Shown in pieces: positions 1-8,042 of a stretch of 39,408 nucleotides of DNA. Source of the stretch: Paludibacteraceae bacterium. Lineage in GTDB: Bacteria > Bacteroidota > Bacteroidia > Bacteroidales > Paludibacteraceae. The DNA lies in assembly GCA_024401475.1 (NCBI GenBank), contig JAKSKZ010000032.1, positions 1 through 39,408 of the forward strand, in the 5' to 3' direction. The position numbers and the translations under genes are program-made. The notes beneath the pieces were generated by a model that saw only the letters and a list, made by a program, of their open reading frames with translations, made no database searches and was not told where the DNA came from. The stretch's first letter is position 1, and each line of letters begins with the position of its first letter.

Positions 1-51
1 AGCACAACCTTGCCAAGGTTGGGGTCGCGGGTTCGAGTCCCGTTTTTCGCT
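1..51 (+). tRNA. tRNA-Gly(GCC), 3' part; 5' end outside the window
   Basis: The anticodon stem pairs CAACC with GGTTG around the loop TTGCCAA, which puts GCC at the anticodon. The T arm pairs GCGGG with CCCGT around TTCGAGT. The last seven paired bases, TTTTCGC at 44-50, form the 3' acceptor strand, followed by a T discriminator, as is usual for bacterial tRNA-Gly. CCA is not encoded. The acceptor 5' strand and most of the D arm lie before base 1. Confidence 0.93.
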
Positions 52-60
52 CAAGTTTTG

Positions 61-92
61 AGGCTTAGCGTTATTCGTTAGGCCTTTTTTTT
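61..92 (+). terminator. rho-independent terminator of the tRNA transcript
   Basis: AGGCTTAGCG (61-70) pairs with CGTTAGGCCT (76-85), with G-U pairs, around a TTATT loop and is followed directly by a T tract. It lies ten bases after the tRNA and ends that transcript. Confidence 0.85.
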
Positions 93-167
93 GTTTTGGT
101 TTGCAGGAAAGTGAGGAATATGTGTTGTTTTTGTTGTCGTTTTGATATTTAACCCATCTTTTTTCTC

Positions 168-267
168 TACATTTGTATAAGTGGCTATGTGCCACTTGGA
201 AATAGAAACTTAAATGATTTTTTGAATCATAAAATAAACTTGTTTGGCGACGGGAAATCCTAGCCAA
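168..267 (+). promoter_or_regulatory. candidate promoter and structured 5' leader of the AAA gene
   Basis: TACATTTG at 168-175 fits the Bacteroidota -7 consensus TAnnTTTG. A TTTG lies at 141-144, but the spacing is 23 rather than the usual 19. The predicted transcript would begin near 182. Just around that point AAGTGGC (179-185) pairs perfectly with GCCACTT (191-197), and further on TTGGC (244-248) pairs with GCCAA (263-267). This gives a leader of about 130 nt. No known riboswitch was recognised. Confidence 0.4.
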
Positions 268-312
268 CTAAAGAAAACGAAATAATAATATTTTCTATAA
301 AATATTGAAACT

Positions 313-2376
313 GTGGAATATAAGGTAATCGTTAATGTCGGATTTGTAAGTAAAGGCTTATTTTCCGGATCGGATTTTGAGTTTAATTCATCAATCTTGC
401 CCTATGTGGCAACATCTTGTTTTTCGGATGCCTCGGATTTTAAGGTGACTAGAAGCTCTTTTTGTTGTATAATTACGACAGACTTGACAATGGGGAAAGC
501 TGCGAAGGCATTTGCAGATAAAATCATAGAACTCGTTCCTGGGAATGATTTTAAGACCTCTCTTTCAGAATCGGAAGGTGGTGCAGTCTGCAAAATAGGC
601 AAGAAGTCTTCTATAAATATTTACGAATCGGAACCTGGCACAGTGAGTGATGACGAAGAGGAGGCTGAGGAAGATGAAGATGATGATGACAATATGCGTT
701 ATGACCAAGCCAAATTGGACAATTTGGTTAATTATAATAATGATAATCTTATTGGATGGGATTCCTTTAAAAAATATTTCTCCGGTGTCGCTAAGATTGC
801 TCCAAAATTAAATGGAACTCAAGCAGAAGATTCATTTAAGTCTCAATGCTATTTGCTTTCTATTAATGATGGATGTGGTTTGACTCGTGCTGTTAACGAT
901 TTGACATTGCTTGGTAATTATACGGGAGCTTATAAAGTGTCTCGTTATTATGAATACGTATTGGCTGAAGAAACCGTAGGAAGAAGCATCTCCATCAAAG
1001 ATCTTATCCCTTATTTTAAAAACTCGGATAATGAAGGTATGCTCATGTGTATAGATATCAGCGCTTATACGGGAAAAACCTCACAGACGGAATTGAAGAG
1101 TTTGTTGGACGAGGTGGTTCAGCATGTGAAAAGCATGAATTATGTCTTTAGAGTCCCTTATCTTGAACCCAAGGAACTGAAACGTATTGAAAGTGTCATA
1201 TCTGACAAACTGTTGCTGAAGACTTTTGTCATGCCTCCTTATACGGACGCGCAGTTGGAGCAATTCGCCACGAATTTTCTGAAAAAGAATGACATGACCA
1301 TGGATGAGTCGGCAATAGAGATATTCCATGCTAAGATAAGAGAAGAAAAAAGCGATGGTTGTTTCTATGGCATCCGTACGGTAAAGAAGGTGGTGGATGA
1401 GATGGTTTTGTTGAAACTTCAGAAAAATGCAGAACGTGAGGCTTCTAAGGAAACAGATGAAAATGCTGTTTCGGAAGGTCTTATTTTGAAGGAGGATATA
1501 GAGTCTCTGGCTAATGTGCAGGAGATTACACAAAAGGATCCATACGATGAACTTTATCAAATGGTTGGGATGGAGAAGATTGCCGAACGTGTGAAGGAGA
1601 TTGTGTCGCAGGTGAAGGCAGCCATTGCCAACGATAAGTTGGATAAGCCATGTATGCACATGCGTTTCCTCGGTGCTCCTGGTACGGGTAAAACTACTGT
1701 CGCCCGCATCATAGGAAGAATCTTTGCTGAAAACGGGATTTTGACCAATGGCCACTTCTTTGAATATTCTGGTCGTGACCTTTGTGGAAAATATGTGGGT
1801 CAAACAGCGCCAAAGACGCTCTCCATCTGTCGCGATGCCTATGGTTCAGTTTTGTTCCTTGATGAGGCTTATGAACTTTATACTTCGGATAAAAACGAAA
1901 ACGATTATGGTCATGAGGCATTGGCAACGCTCATTGCCGAGATGGAAAACCATAGAGATAATTTCGTGGTGATCATGGCGGGATATAAGGGACCAATGGA
2001 GACGTTGATGAAGGGAAATGTCGGTTTGCGTAGCCGTATGCCTTTTGCCATAGAGTTCCCTTCTTATAATAGAGAACAGTTGGTGGCTATCTTTATGTCG
2101 ATGTTGAAGAAACACTTTGAATATGAGGAAGGTATCGAGGAAAAGGTGAAGATGTTCTTTGAAGGATTGTCTGATGCGTATCTGAATTCCGAGGAATTTG
2201 CTAATGCTCGATACGTAAGAAACTTGTACGAGCGTACATGGTCTAAGGCGGCCATGAGAACACAGATGGATGGTGCTTCCGAAATCAAGGTCAGCAAGGC
2301 CGACTTCGAACTTGCTTCTCAGGAGGAAGATTTTAAGGAGAGGGTGGCCGCAACTCGCAATAGAGTGGGGTATTGA
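313..2376 (+). CDS. tandem AAA-type ATPase, SpoVK/CbbX-like
   Basis: 687 residues from a GTG start with no clear ribosome binding site. The C-terminal AAA domain (about 415-680) is intact: Walker A GAPGTGKTT (454-462), Walker B VLFLDEAY (513-520), then NVGLRSRMPF as the arginine-finger region. This is the SpoVK/CbbX type, whose members remodel protein complexes. Residues about 150-380 look like a second AAA module that has lost its nucleotide site: the P-loop position reads SINDGCGLTR and the Walker B position MLMCIDIS. An acidic linker (SDDEEEAEEDEDDDD, 112-126) separates the N-terminal 110 residues, which I do not recognise. The gene is monocistronic or leads a short unit. Target unknown; an inactive-plus-active AAA pair is my inference. 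Confidence 0.85.
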   Translation: MEYKVIVNVGFVSKGLFSGSDFEFNSSILPYVATSCFSDASDFKVTRSSFCCIITTDLTMGKAAKAFADKIIELVPGNDFKTSLSESEGGAVCKIGKKSSINIYESEPGTVSDDEEEAEEDEDDDDNMRYDQAKLDNLVNYNNDNLIGWDSFKKYFSGVAKIAPKLNGTQAEDSFKSQCYLLSINDGCGLTRAVNDLTLLGNYTGAYKVSRYYEYVLAEETVGRSISIKDLIPYFKNSDNEGMLMCIDISAYTGKTSQTELKSLLDEVVQHVKSMNYVFRVPYLEPKELKRIESVISDKLLLKTFVMPPYTDAQLEQFATNFLKKNDMTMDESAIEIFHAKIREEKSDGCFYGIRTVKKVVDEMVLLKLQKNAEREASKETDENAVSEGLILKEDIESLANVQEITQKDPYDELYQMVGMEKIAERVKEIVSQVKAAIANDKLDKPCMHMRFLGAPGTGKTTVARIIGRIFAENGILTNGHFFEYSGRDLCGKYVGQTAPKTLSICRDAYGSVLFLDEAYELYTSDKNENDYGHEALATLIAEMENHRDNFVVIMAGYKGPMETLMKGNVGLRSRMPFAIEFPSYNREQLVAIFMSMLKKHFEYEEGIEEKVKMFFEGLSDAYLNSEEFANARYVRNLYERTWSKAAMRTQMDGASEIKVSKADFELASQEEDFKERVAATRNRVGY

Positions 2377-2386
2377 TACTAAATGT

Positions 2387-2424
2387 CATGGTGATTTCAT
2401 TTGTAGGTAAATGAAATCACCGTG
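2387..2424. other. long perfect hairpin between the AAA gene and yjbQ
   Basis: Sixteen base pairs (one G-U) join 2387-2402 to 2409-2424 around a six-base loop; the core is GGTGATTTCATTT against its complement. Neither strand has a T tract after the stem, so it is not a standard intrinsic terminator. It may attenuate transcription or protect the 3' end of the upstream mRNA. Confidence 0.6.
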
Positions 2425-2441
2425 TAGAAAATACGAGAAAA

Positions 2442-2855
2442 ATGGTTTTTCAAACAGAATTTTCTTTAACGGCAAAAAGTCGAGGTTTTCATTTGGTGAC
2501 GAATGAAATTCTTGGGAAATTGGGGCAACTTCCGAAAACCGGGTTGCTCCATCTTTTTATAAAACATACATCGGCAGCCTTGTCGATCAACGAGAATGCC
2601 GACCCTGATGTGCGTGCCGATCTGGCAGCCATATTTGATCGTCTGGTGAAAGAGCGTGAACCGTATTACCTTCATACGTTTGAAGGGGATGACGATATGC
2701 CTTCGCATGCAAAATCCTCTATCGTGGGAGCGTCGATTACGATTCCAATCTCCAACGGAAGACTTAATTTAGGGACGTGGCAAGGTGTTTATCTCTGTGA
2801 GTTTAGAGACTGCGGCGGTGCTAGGCGTGTCGTGGCAACTGTGATGGGAGAATGA
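2442..2855 (+). CDS. yjbQ: YjbQ/UPF0047 family protein (secondary thiamine-phosphate synthase type)
   Basis: 137 residues, the normal size for this one-domain family. Signature stretches are HTSAALSINENADPDVR (42-58), HAKSSIVG and LGTWQGVYLCEFRD near the C-terminus. The E. coli member can replace thiamine phosphate synthase weakly when overproduced, but the physiological role of the family is not settled. The ATG at 2442 follows the long hairpin at 2387-2424 by 17 bases and gives a protein that begins where family members usually do. No neighbour has an obvious thiamine role. Confidence 0.88.
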   Translation: MVFQTEFSLTAKSRGFHLVTNEILGKLGQLPKTGLLHLFIKHTSAALSINENADPDVRADLAAIFDRLVKEREPYYLHTFEGDDDMPSHAKSSIVGASITIPISNGRLNLGTWQGVYLCEFRDCGGARRVVATVMGE

Positions 2856-2942
2856 TGACGGGTGTGAGATGGAATTTATGAAGGCCTTGGCGATTGGTTC
2901 CGAGTTGTTCGGAAGTTTGTTTAATCTTTGAGGACAAGGCAT

Positions 2943-2980
2943 AAAAAAGCGAGTATTGATGTTCACACACAAATACCCGC
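2943..2980 (-). terminator. intrinsic terminator reading leftward
   Basis: On the minus strand GCGGGTATT (2980-2972) pairs with AATACTCGC (2957-2949), nine pairs with one G-U, followed at once by six T. No protein gene reads into it from the right, which points to the RNA gene above. Confidence 0.7.
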
Positions 2981-3310
2981 GAAATTAATCACATAAAACG
3001 AATTGAAATTAGTTATTTACTTATACTTGGTTTCTATTTTGTTTGCGCCTGAATGCAAGGGCTTAATCCATAAATGACCGAACACAATTTGTGAATCGGC
3101 AAGATTTGAAATCGCCTTGAAAACAACACGCATTTATTAACATTGCATGAGAAAGATGACTTGCATTTGTGTCTCTATAAGATGCTTCAAAATAGAATAA
3201 AATACATTGCTGCACCAATAGGTTCAAAAAAGGAAATGCATATCAAATTTAAAACGTCAAGAAAAACAATCTTCGATAATTGTGATTTCTTTGAAGCTCT
3301 CAGCTAATTA
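2943..3310 (-). ncRNA. probable noncoding RNA, about 370 nt, family unknown
   Basis: A well-spaced Bacteroidota promoter (3346-3316, minus strand) and an intrinsic terminator (2980-2943, minus strand) enclose a stretch with only trivially short reading frames (under 12 codons). I looked for tmRNA (tRNA-like T arm and tag frame), RNase P (P4 core) and SRP RNA hallmarks and found none; 6S RNA is usually about half this length. A small hairpin, GGCGATTTCAAATCTTGCC, lies near the middle. The promoter-terminator pairing is seen directly; that it is an expressed RNA is inference. Confidence 0.45.
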
Positions 3311-3315
3311 CAGTG

Positions 3316-3346
3316 CAAATATCGTAAATAAAAGTTATATGTCAAA
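3316..3346 (-). promoter_or_regulatory. promoter reading leftward into the noncoding RNA
   Basis: On the minus strand, TTTG (3346-3343), then exactly 19 bases, then GATATTTG (3323-3316), one mismatch from TAnnTTTG. Predicted start near 3310. Confidence 0.55.
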
Positions 3347-3582
3347 AGTTTTTATATTAAAAATAGTTTCATTTTATTCTATGTTTTCGTAAAATGTTGA
3401 TGGCAAATGTGTTATTTGGATGTTGAAGTGTTGAGTCTTTCATTTCGTACGAATTATAGGAAGGTTCGTTTGCGCTTTTTGAATGAAAAAAGTGAAAAAT
3501 CCCCTTTTCTCAGTGCTATATTTTCATTAATTTCGCTTGTTGCACGTTTTGTGTAATTGTCGAACAAAAAATAGGACGGTTT

Positions 3583-4974
3583 ATGAGTGAAACGATATGT
3601 GCCATTTCTACGGCTGCGGGTATGGGTGCCATTGCGGTTGTGCGTGTTTCTGGTGACGAAGCCATAAGCATTGCAAGCAAGATATTCAAGAGTTGTAAAG
3701 GAGAAAAGACCTTGACGGATTTCTCGCCGCGCAGAGCTCTCTATGGCAGCATTTTGAATGCAGACGGCTCGGTTTTGGATGAGGTGGTTTGTACGACTTT
3801 TGTGGCCCCAAATTCGTTCACTGGAGAGAATTCGGTGGAGATTGCCTGTCACGGATCTCAGTTTATCCAACAGTCTATCTTGCAAAGATTGTTAGATTGT
3901 GGCTGTAGGTTGGCCACGCCGGGGGAATTTACTCAGCGTGCATTTGCCAATGGCAAGATGGATCTTTCTCAGGCCGAAGCTGTGGCAGATTTGATAGCAT
4001 CTAATTCTGCTGCATCTCATCGTTTGGCAATCAACCAAATGCGAGGTGGTTTTTCTCGTGAATTGGCAAAATTACGTCAGTCGTTGCTTGATTTCGTGTC
4101 GCTTATCGAGTTGGAGTTGGATTTTAGCGAAGAGGAAGTTGAATTTGCCGACCGTCAGAAGTTGGTGACTATTGTTGACGAGATTCGATACAAGATAAAA
4201 ACGTTGGCCGATTCTTTTAAATTGGGTAATGCTATAAAAAACGGTATCCCTGTCGCTATAGTGGGGGAGACGAATGTGGGCAAATCAACTCTGCTCAATT
4301 GGTTGCTCAATGAAGAAAAGGCAATCGTCAGTGATGTGCATGGGACAACTCGTGACGTGATAGAGGATACGATGATGTTGGACGGCTTATTGTTCCGTTT
4401 TATAGATACGGCTGGTATTAGGGAAACGCACGATGAGGTTGAGAATTTGGGTATAGAGCGCACTTTCCGAAAGATGAAGGAGGCTTCTGTCGTGTTGTTG
4501 ACCGTTGATTCCTCTTATGTTATTGGAGAAATTAAAGATTTCATCGGAACTTATCTGCCTCGTATCAAGGACAAGCAGGTGGCCGTGGTCTTTAACAAGA
4601 CCGATATCATCACATCTGCAAAGCGTGAAGAGTTGGAGAAAATCGAGATGCCTGAAAATGTGGTTCGATTATTTATTTCTGCCAAGCAGAATCAAAATAA
4701 GCAAGATTTGCTTGATACGTTGCTCAAATTTGCCAAGATAGACCAACAGGAGGATCATAATGTGGTCGTTACGAACATGCGTCACTACGAGGCCCTTACG
4801 AAGGCTTTGGCGGCTATCAACCGCGTGGATGAAGGTTTGCAGAGCAATCTCTCCGGCGATTTCCTTAGTCGAGACATCCGTGATTGCATGCACTTCCTTG
4901 GCGAGATTACCGGTGAAATTACGAATGATAATGTTTTGCAGAATATATTCTCGAAATTCTGCATAGGTAAATAA
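3583..4974 (+). CDS. mnmE: tRNA-5-carboxymethylaminomethyluridine GTPase MnmE (TrmE)
   Basis: 463 residues, full length. With MnmG it installs the carboxymethylaminomethyl group at U34 of several tRNAs, using tetrahydrofolate and FAD chemistry in the cytoplasm. The N-terminal folate-binding domain contains TPGEFTQRAFANGKMDLSQ. The G domain has G1 GETNVGKST (228-236), G3 DTAG (275-278) and G4 NKTD (338-341). The protein ends in CIGK, the conserved C-terminal motif with the essential cysteine. The ATG start gives the expected N-terminus ETICAISTA. miaA follows after 35 bases, so both tRNA-modification genes are probably co-transcribed. All key residues are present. Confidence 0.98.
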   Translation: MSETICAISTAAGMGAIAVVRVSGDEAISIASKIFKSCKGEKTLTDFSPRRALYGSILNADGSVLDEVVCTTFVAPNSFTGENSVEIACHGSQFIQQSILQRLLDCGCRLATPGEFTQRAFANGKMDLSQAEAVADLIASNSAASHRLAINQMRGGFSRELAKLRQSLLDFVSLIELELDFSEEEVEFADRQKLVTIVDEIRYKIKTLADSFKLGNAIKNGIPVAIVGETNVGKSTLLNWLLNEEKAIVSDVHGTTRDVIEDTMMLDGLLFRFIDTAGIRETHDEVENLGIERTFRKMKEASVVLLTVDSSYVIGEIKDFIGTYLPRIKDKQVAVVFNKTDIITSAKREELEKIEMPENVVRLFISAKQNQNKQDLLDTLLKFAKIDQQEDHNVVVTNMRHYEALTKALAAINRVDEGLQSNLSGDFLSRDIRDCMHFLGEITGEITNDNVLQNIFSKFCIGK

Positions 4975-5009
4975 AAGGGCGATTTTATCGAAAAAAGAGG
5001 CTCAGTGTT

Positions 5010-5921
5010 ATGAAGAAGTTGATTACGATCATAGGTCCGACAGCGAGTGGGAAAACCACTTTGGCAGCTCATTTGGCATATTCGATTGATGGCGAGATTA
5101 TTAGTGGTGATTCTCGACAAATCTATCGTCACATGGATCTTGGAACGGGCAAGGATTTGGCCGATTATTCGGTAAATGGGAAGAATATTCCTTATCACTT
5201 GATAGACATTGCGGATCCTGGCTATAAGTACAATGTGTTTGAGTTCCAACGCGATTTTCTAACAGCCTACGACTCCATCCTTTCTCGTGGGAAACAACCG
5301 ATTTTATGCGGTGGAACGGGACTTTATGTGGAGTCCATCTTGAAGGGTTATCGTTTGCAACCTGTTTCGGAAAACAAAGAGTTGCGAGCTTCGCTCGAAG
5401 GAAAGAGTTTGGCCGAATTGACCGAAATATTGAAGGGTTATAAGCAGTTGCATAATACGACTGATGTCGATACTGCCAAACGTGCCATCCGTGCCATTGA
5501 GATAGAAGAGTATTATAAGACGCACGAATATGACGACTTGTTGGCTTTCCCGAAGATGGAAAGCGTGATAATCGGAGTGGATATTGACCGAGAAACTCGT
5601 CGTCGTCGTATCTCCGAACGCTTGAAGAGTCGTCTGGAGGAAGGAATGCTCGATGAAATCAAGCATTTGTTGGATATGGGGGTCGCTCCTGACGATTTGA
5701 TCTATTACGGATTAGAGTACAAATATTTGACAAACTATGTCATTGGAAAGATTTCTTACGACGAAATGTATTCAGATTTGGAAATTGCCATCCACCAATT
5801 TGCCAAAAGACAGATGACTTGGTTCCGCGGAATGGAAAGAAGAGGCTTTACAATTCATTGGATTGATTTCAATCAGTCCGTGGATGAAAAAGTGAAACAA
5901 ATACAGTCTATTTTGCGATGA
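5010..5921 (+). CDS. miaA: tRNA dimethylallyltransferase MiaA
   Basis: 303 residues. It transfers a dimethylallyl group to N6 of A37 in tRNAs that read UNN codons. The P-loop is GPTASGKTT (9-17), followed by the DSRQIYRHMDLGTGKD block that binds substrate and the conserved GGTGLYVE motif near residue 100. The length agrees with the family. It lies 35 bases after mnmE on the same strand, and both products act on the anticodon loop of tRNA, so an mnmE-miaA unit is likely. No terminator hairpin is visible right after the stop. Confidence 0.98.
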   Translation: MKKLITIIGPTASGKTTLAAHLAYSIDGEIISGDSRQIYRHMDLGTGKDLADYSVNGKNIPYHLIDIADPGYKYNVFEFQRDFLTAYDSILSRGKQPILCGGTGLYVESILKGYRLQPVSENKELRASLEGKSLAELTEILKGYKQLHNTTDVDTAKRAIRAIEIEEYYKTHEYDDLLAFPKMESVIIGVDIDRETRRRRISERLKSRLEEGMLDEIKHLLDMGVAPDDLIYYGLEYKYLTNYVIGKISYDEMYSDLEIAIHQFAKRQMTWFRGMERRGFTIHWIDFNQSVDEKVKQIQSILR

Positions 5922-6107
5922 ATACGTTAGAAATTGATTTAGATTAATATAAAATTCGTATTTGATTGTTGATTATTTAAATAAAACTACACATATTTGT
6001 AATCGGGTAAGGGAACATACTTGAAGATAAAAACGGACTAAGATGTATGCGATTGTTCCTCTTTCTCAGAGTATATTTATATTGTTATTTAACAAAAATC
6101 GTTGCTT

Positions 6108-6635
6108 ATGAAGACACTAAAATCTAAAAATTGGTTCTTGTGTTTCTTTATTTTCTTATTTGGATGCAGTTCAATTGGTGAGGAGAGAAATAGAAATATG
6201 TCATGTGTGTATGGTGAGTTGCTGCAGAAAATAAACTCGCAAGAGCGCATTTCTCAATTCTTCAATAGCGAAGAGGGATCCTTCCTTCCAATGGGTAAGT
6301 GGTTGCTTGATTTCGACTATAAGGAGAATAAGAAGAAACTTTATCTCACATTGTTGAACGTATCTGAATCGAATCAATCAGAATGGGTTGTATCTGTGTC
6401 TGACAACACGATTACAATCGAAGAGGGTGGGGCTTCATTCAGCAATTCCATCGTGACTAAAGATTTGAAGTATGCTTTGGAAAATGTTCAACCAAAGAAA
6501 TATACTTTGAAATATAAGGGTTTGTCATTGGAGTTGGATCTTACGGATATAGACAAGAAATCTAAATACTCTTTGTTGGATGACGGTTCTTACGTAATCG
6601 TGTCAAATGAAAGAGCTAATATGGATGAGGTCTAA
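6108..6635 (+). CDS. putative lipoprotein, META/DUF4923-like size, unknown function
   Basis: 175 residues from the ATG at 6108; a TTG two codons earlier is also open but gives no advantage. The N-terminus has lysines, a hydrophobic core and the lipobox LFGC, so residue Cys20 should be lipidated. The mature part has alternating polar and hydrophobic beta-like stretches (GKWLLDFDY, LYLTLLNVS, WVVSVSDNTITIEEGG) and no enzyme motif. The shape recalls small Bacteroidales lipoproteins with a lipocalin-like fold, but I cannot name a family with assurance. A strong terminator follows, so the gene is probably transcribed alone. Confidence 0.75.
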   Translation: MKTLKSKNWFLCFFIFLFGCSSIGEERNRNMSCVYGELLQKINSQERISQFFNSEEGSFLPMGKWLLDFDYKENKKKLYLTLLNVSESNQSEWVVSVSDNTITIEEGGASFSNSIVTKDLKYALENVQPKKYTLKYKGLSLELDLTDIDKKSKYSLLDDGSYVIVSNERANMDEV

Positions 6636-6663
6636 ATAAAACTTTGTTACTCCGCTGGGGTAG

Positions 6664-6694
6664 AAAAAGGAGCAGTTTCGGTTGCTCCTTTTTT
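6664..6694 (+). terminator. intrinsic terminator after the lipoprotein gene
   Basis: AAAAAGGAGCA pairs with TGCTCCTTTTT around GTTTCGGT; the T-rich arm continues into the tail. It can also act on the minus strand. Confidence 0.88.
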
Positions 6695-6769
6695 CGTGTG
6701 TAGGGTTGCCCTGTTTTAACCGTTAATTATATATGTGGTTGAATCTGTTAATAATTCACGAAGGTAATT

Positions 6770-7255
6770 ATGATGAAAAAATTGTATGTTTATGTTCTAA
6801 TAAATTGTTACCTGCATTTACTAAATATACCATTTTTCCTTATTAATAAGTTTTTAATTCTTCCGTTTTTAGTAAAAGAAGGTTTTATAAAGAATAGAAC
6901 TATCGCTTATTCTGATGATGTAATAGTTATTCTTTTTTTCCCTGCAATTGTTTCTTTTTTCTTGACAATGGCGCTAAACAAAAAATCGAGGTGTTTGGTT
7001 GTGTATTTAATAATTCATAATTTGTTTGTCCTTTGTTCGTGGTTTACGGACGATACTTTTGATGGAGAGTTCATATATACGTATGTAACTAATATTAGTA
7101 GGTTTGTGCAAACTTTCCAACTCTGTTCTATTCCTATACCAGGATTGTTAATGTGGGGTATTGTAAATAAACTTACGTGGACAGTTGTTTTTAGTTCCTA
7201 TATGTTTTTTGTTTTCTATACTTTTAGATCTTGGATAACCAAAGTCAAAAAGTAA
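6770..7255 (+). CDS. hypothetical integral membrane protein
   Basis: 161 residues, ATG at 6770 or 6773. I see four likely membrane segments: about 6-28, 48-64, 73-90 and 135-153. There are few charges in between and no motif that I recognise. The reading frame is AT-rich (many TTT, ATA, TTA codons), more so than mnmE and miaA, which suits a lineage-specific gene. Neighbours on both sides are also uncharacterised. It has no close downstream partner, and no function can be assigned. Confidence 0.65.
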   Translation: MMKKLYVYVLINCYLHLLNIPFFLINKFLILPFLVKEGFIKNRTIAYSDDVIVILFFPAIVSFFLTMALNKKSRCLVVYLIIHNLFVLCSWFTDDTFDGEFIYTYVTNISRFVQTFQLCSIPIPGLLMWGIVNKLTWTVVFSSYMFFVFYTFRSWITKVKK

Positions 7256-7372
7256 CTGTGTCAACATTATATTTCAACCATTCAAAAAAGGTTCTAAACG
7301 GTTATTTGTTACATTTGAATCTGAAATAGCAAGATAGATGTTTATCCACCTATCTAAATAGACAAAATAATC

Positions 7373-7837
7373 ATGTATACTTTTCAAATTATTGATGAAG
7401 AAGAGTTCTCTCGTTTGGATTGTGTTTGGCTTTTCACAGAAGAGTATATGCACGCCTTTGCAAGAGTTGAATATGATGGCATTCCACTGAAATTTTCATA
7501 TATGTCAGATTCAATTAAGCCCCAATTCATCGAAACAAATGATGCAATCGTTGTTGGGATAGACTTGGATATATGTATTTACAGTAAAATAGCGCAATCC
7601 GTTGTATTAAATATTCGTACCGATTGGTATTTCATTGAGTTCTTTATCGAAAAGGATAAATTGGTTGCTTTTACCGAATTGGATGTTTATATAATCGATC
7701 TCGTCACTTATGAGGTGTTGGATACACATTCATATTTTGACATATATACAAATTATGAGTTTAATGACAATAAGTTGAAAATACATTATATGGAAGGAGA
7801 TGAGATAATTATTGATTTAGAAAAGTATTTTAGGTGA
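7373..7837 (+). CDS. hypothetical acidic, beta-rich cytoplasmic protein
   Basis: 154 residues, no signal peptide or membrane segment. It is rich in Asp, Glu, Tyr and Phe and consists of repeated short strands (VVGIDLDICIYS, VVLNIRTDWYFIEFF, LKIHYMEGDEIIIDLEKYF), a pattern like a small beta-propeller or beta-sandwich. The composition resembles immunity proteins of contact-dependent toxins, but no toxin gene lies next to it, so this is only a possibility. The codon use is AT-rich like the preceding orphan gene. Confidence 0.65.
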   Translation: MYTFQIIDEEEFSRLDCVWLFTEEYMHAFARVEYDGIPLKFSYMSDSIKPQFIETNDAIVVGIDLDICIYSKIAQSVVLNIRTDWYFIEFFIEKDKLVAFTELDVYIIDLVTYEVLDTHSYFDIYTNYEFNDNKLKIHYMEGDEIIIDLEKYFR

Positions 7838-8012
7838 CCTCGAATAAACTCCCCGTTTACCATTGTTCGTTCATTAATTCCAAATTAATGTTTTCCATGT
7901 AGATTTGCTGACCTATTCCATGTTTTGCTCAAAATTATCGTAATTTCCCACTTGTTTCTTACTGTATTCTACTTTTGTTTGGAATTTTTTTTTCAAATGC
8001 TTGATAATTTGT

Positions 8013-8020
8013 TACTTTTG
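8013..8020 (+). promoter_or_regulatory. -7 box of the Crp/Fnr gene
   Basis: TACTTTTG matches TAnnTTTG exactly, 23 bases before the ATG at 8043. It supports that start over the TTG at 8001, which would lie upstream of the transcript. A matching -33 box is not clear. Confidence 0.5.
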
Positions 8021-8042
8021 TATCAATTTAAATAATTGGCTT

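Larger units (their letters stand above)
2856..3582. other. 727-base spacer without protein genes
   Basis: AT-rich. No convincing reading frame on either strand. Its left half holds the minus-strand RNA gene described at 2943-3310. The right half (3347-3582) leads to mnmE; I see no good -7 box there, though a single TTCGTACGAA palindrome lies at 3444-3453, the same ten bases as the repeated sites at 13402-13475. Confidence 0.5.

Noticed and set aside
1..51. tRNA used as an integration site for a mobile element
   Set aside because: I found no second copy of the tRNA 3' end in the window and no integrase gene.
2943..3310. tmRNA, RNase P RNA or 6S RNA
   Set aside because: No tRNA-like 3' end or tag frame, no RNase P core, and length about twice that of typical 6S RNA.
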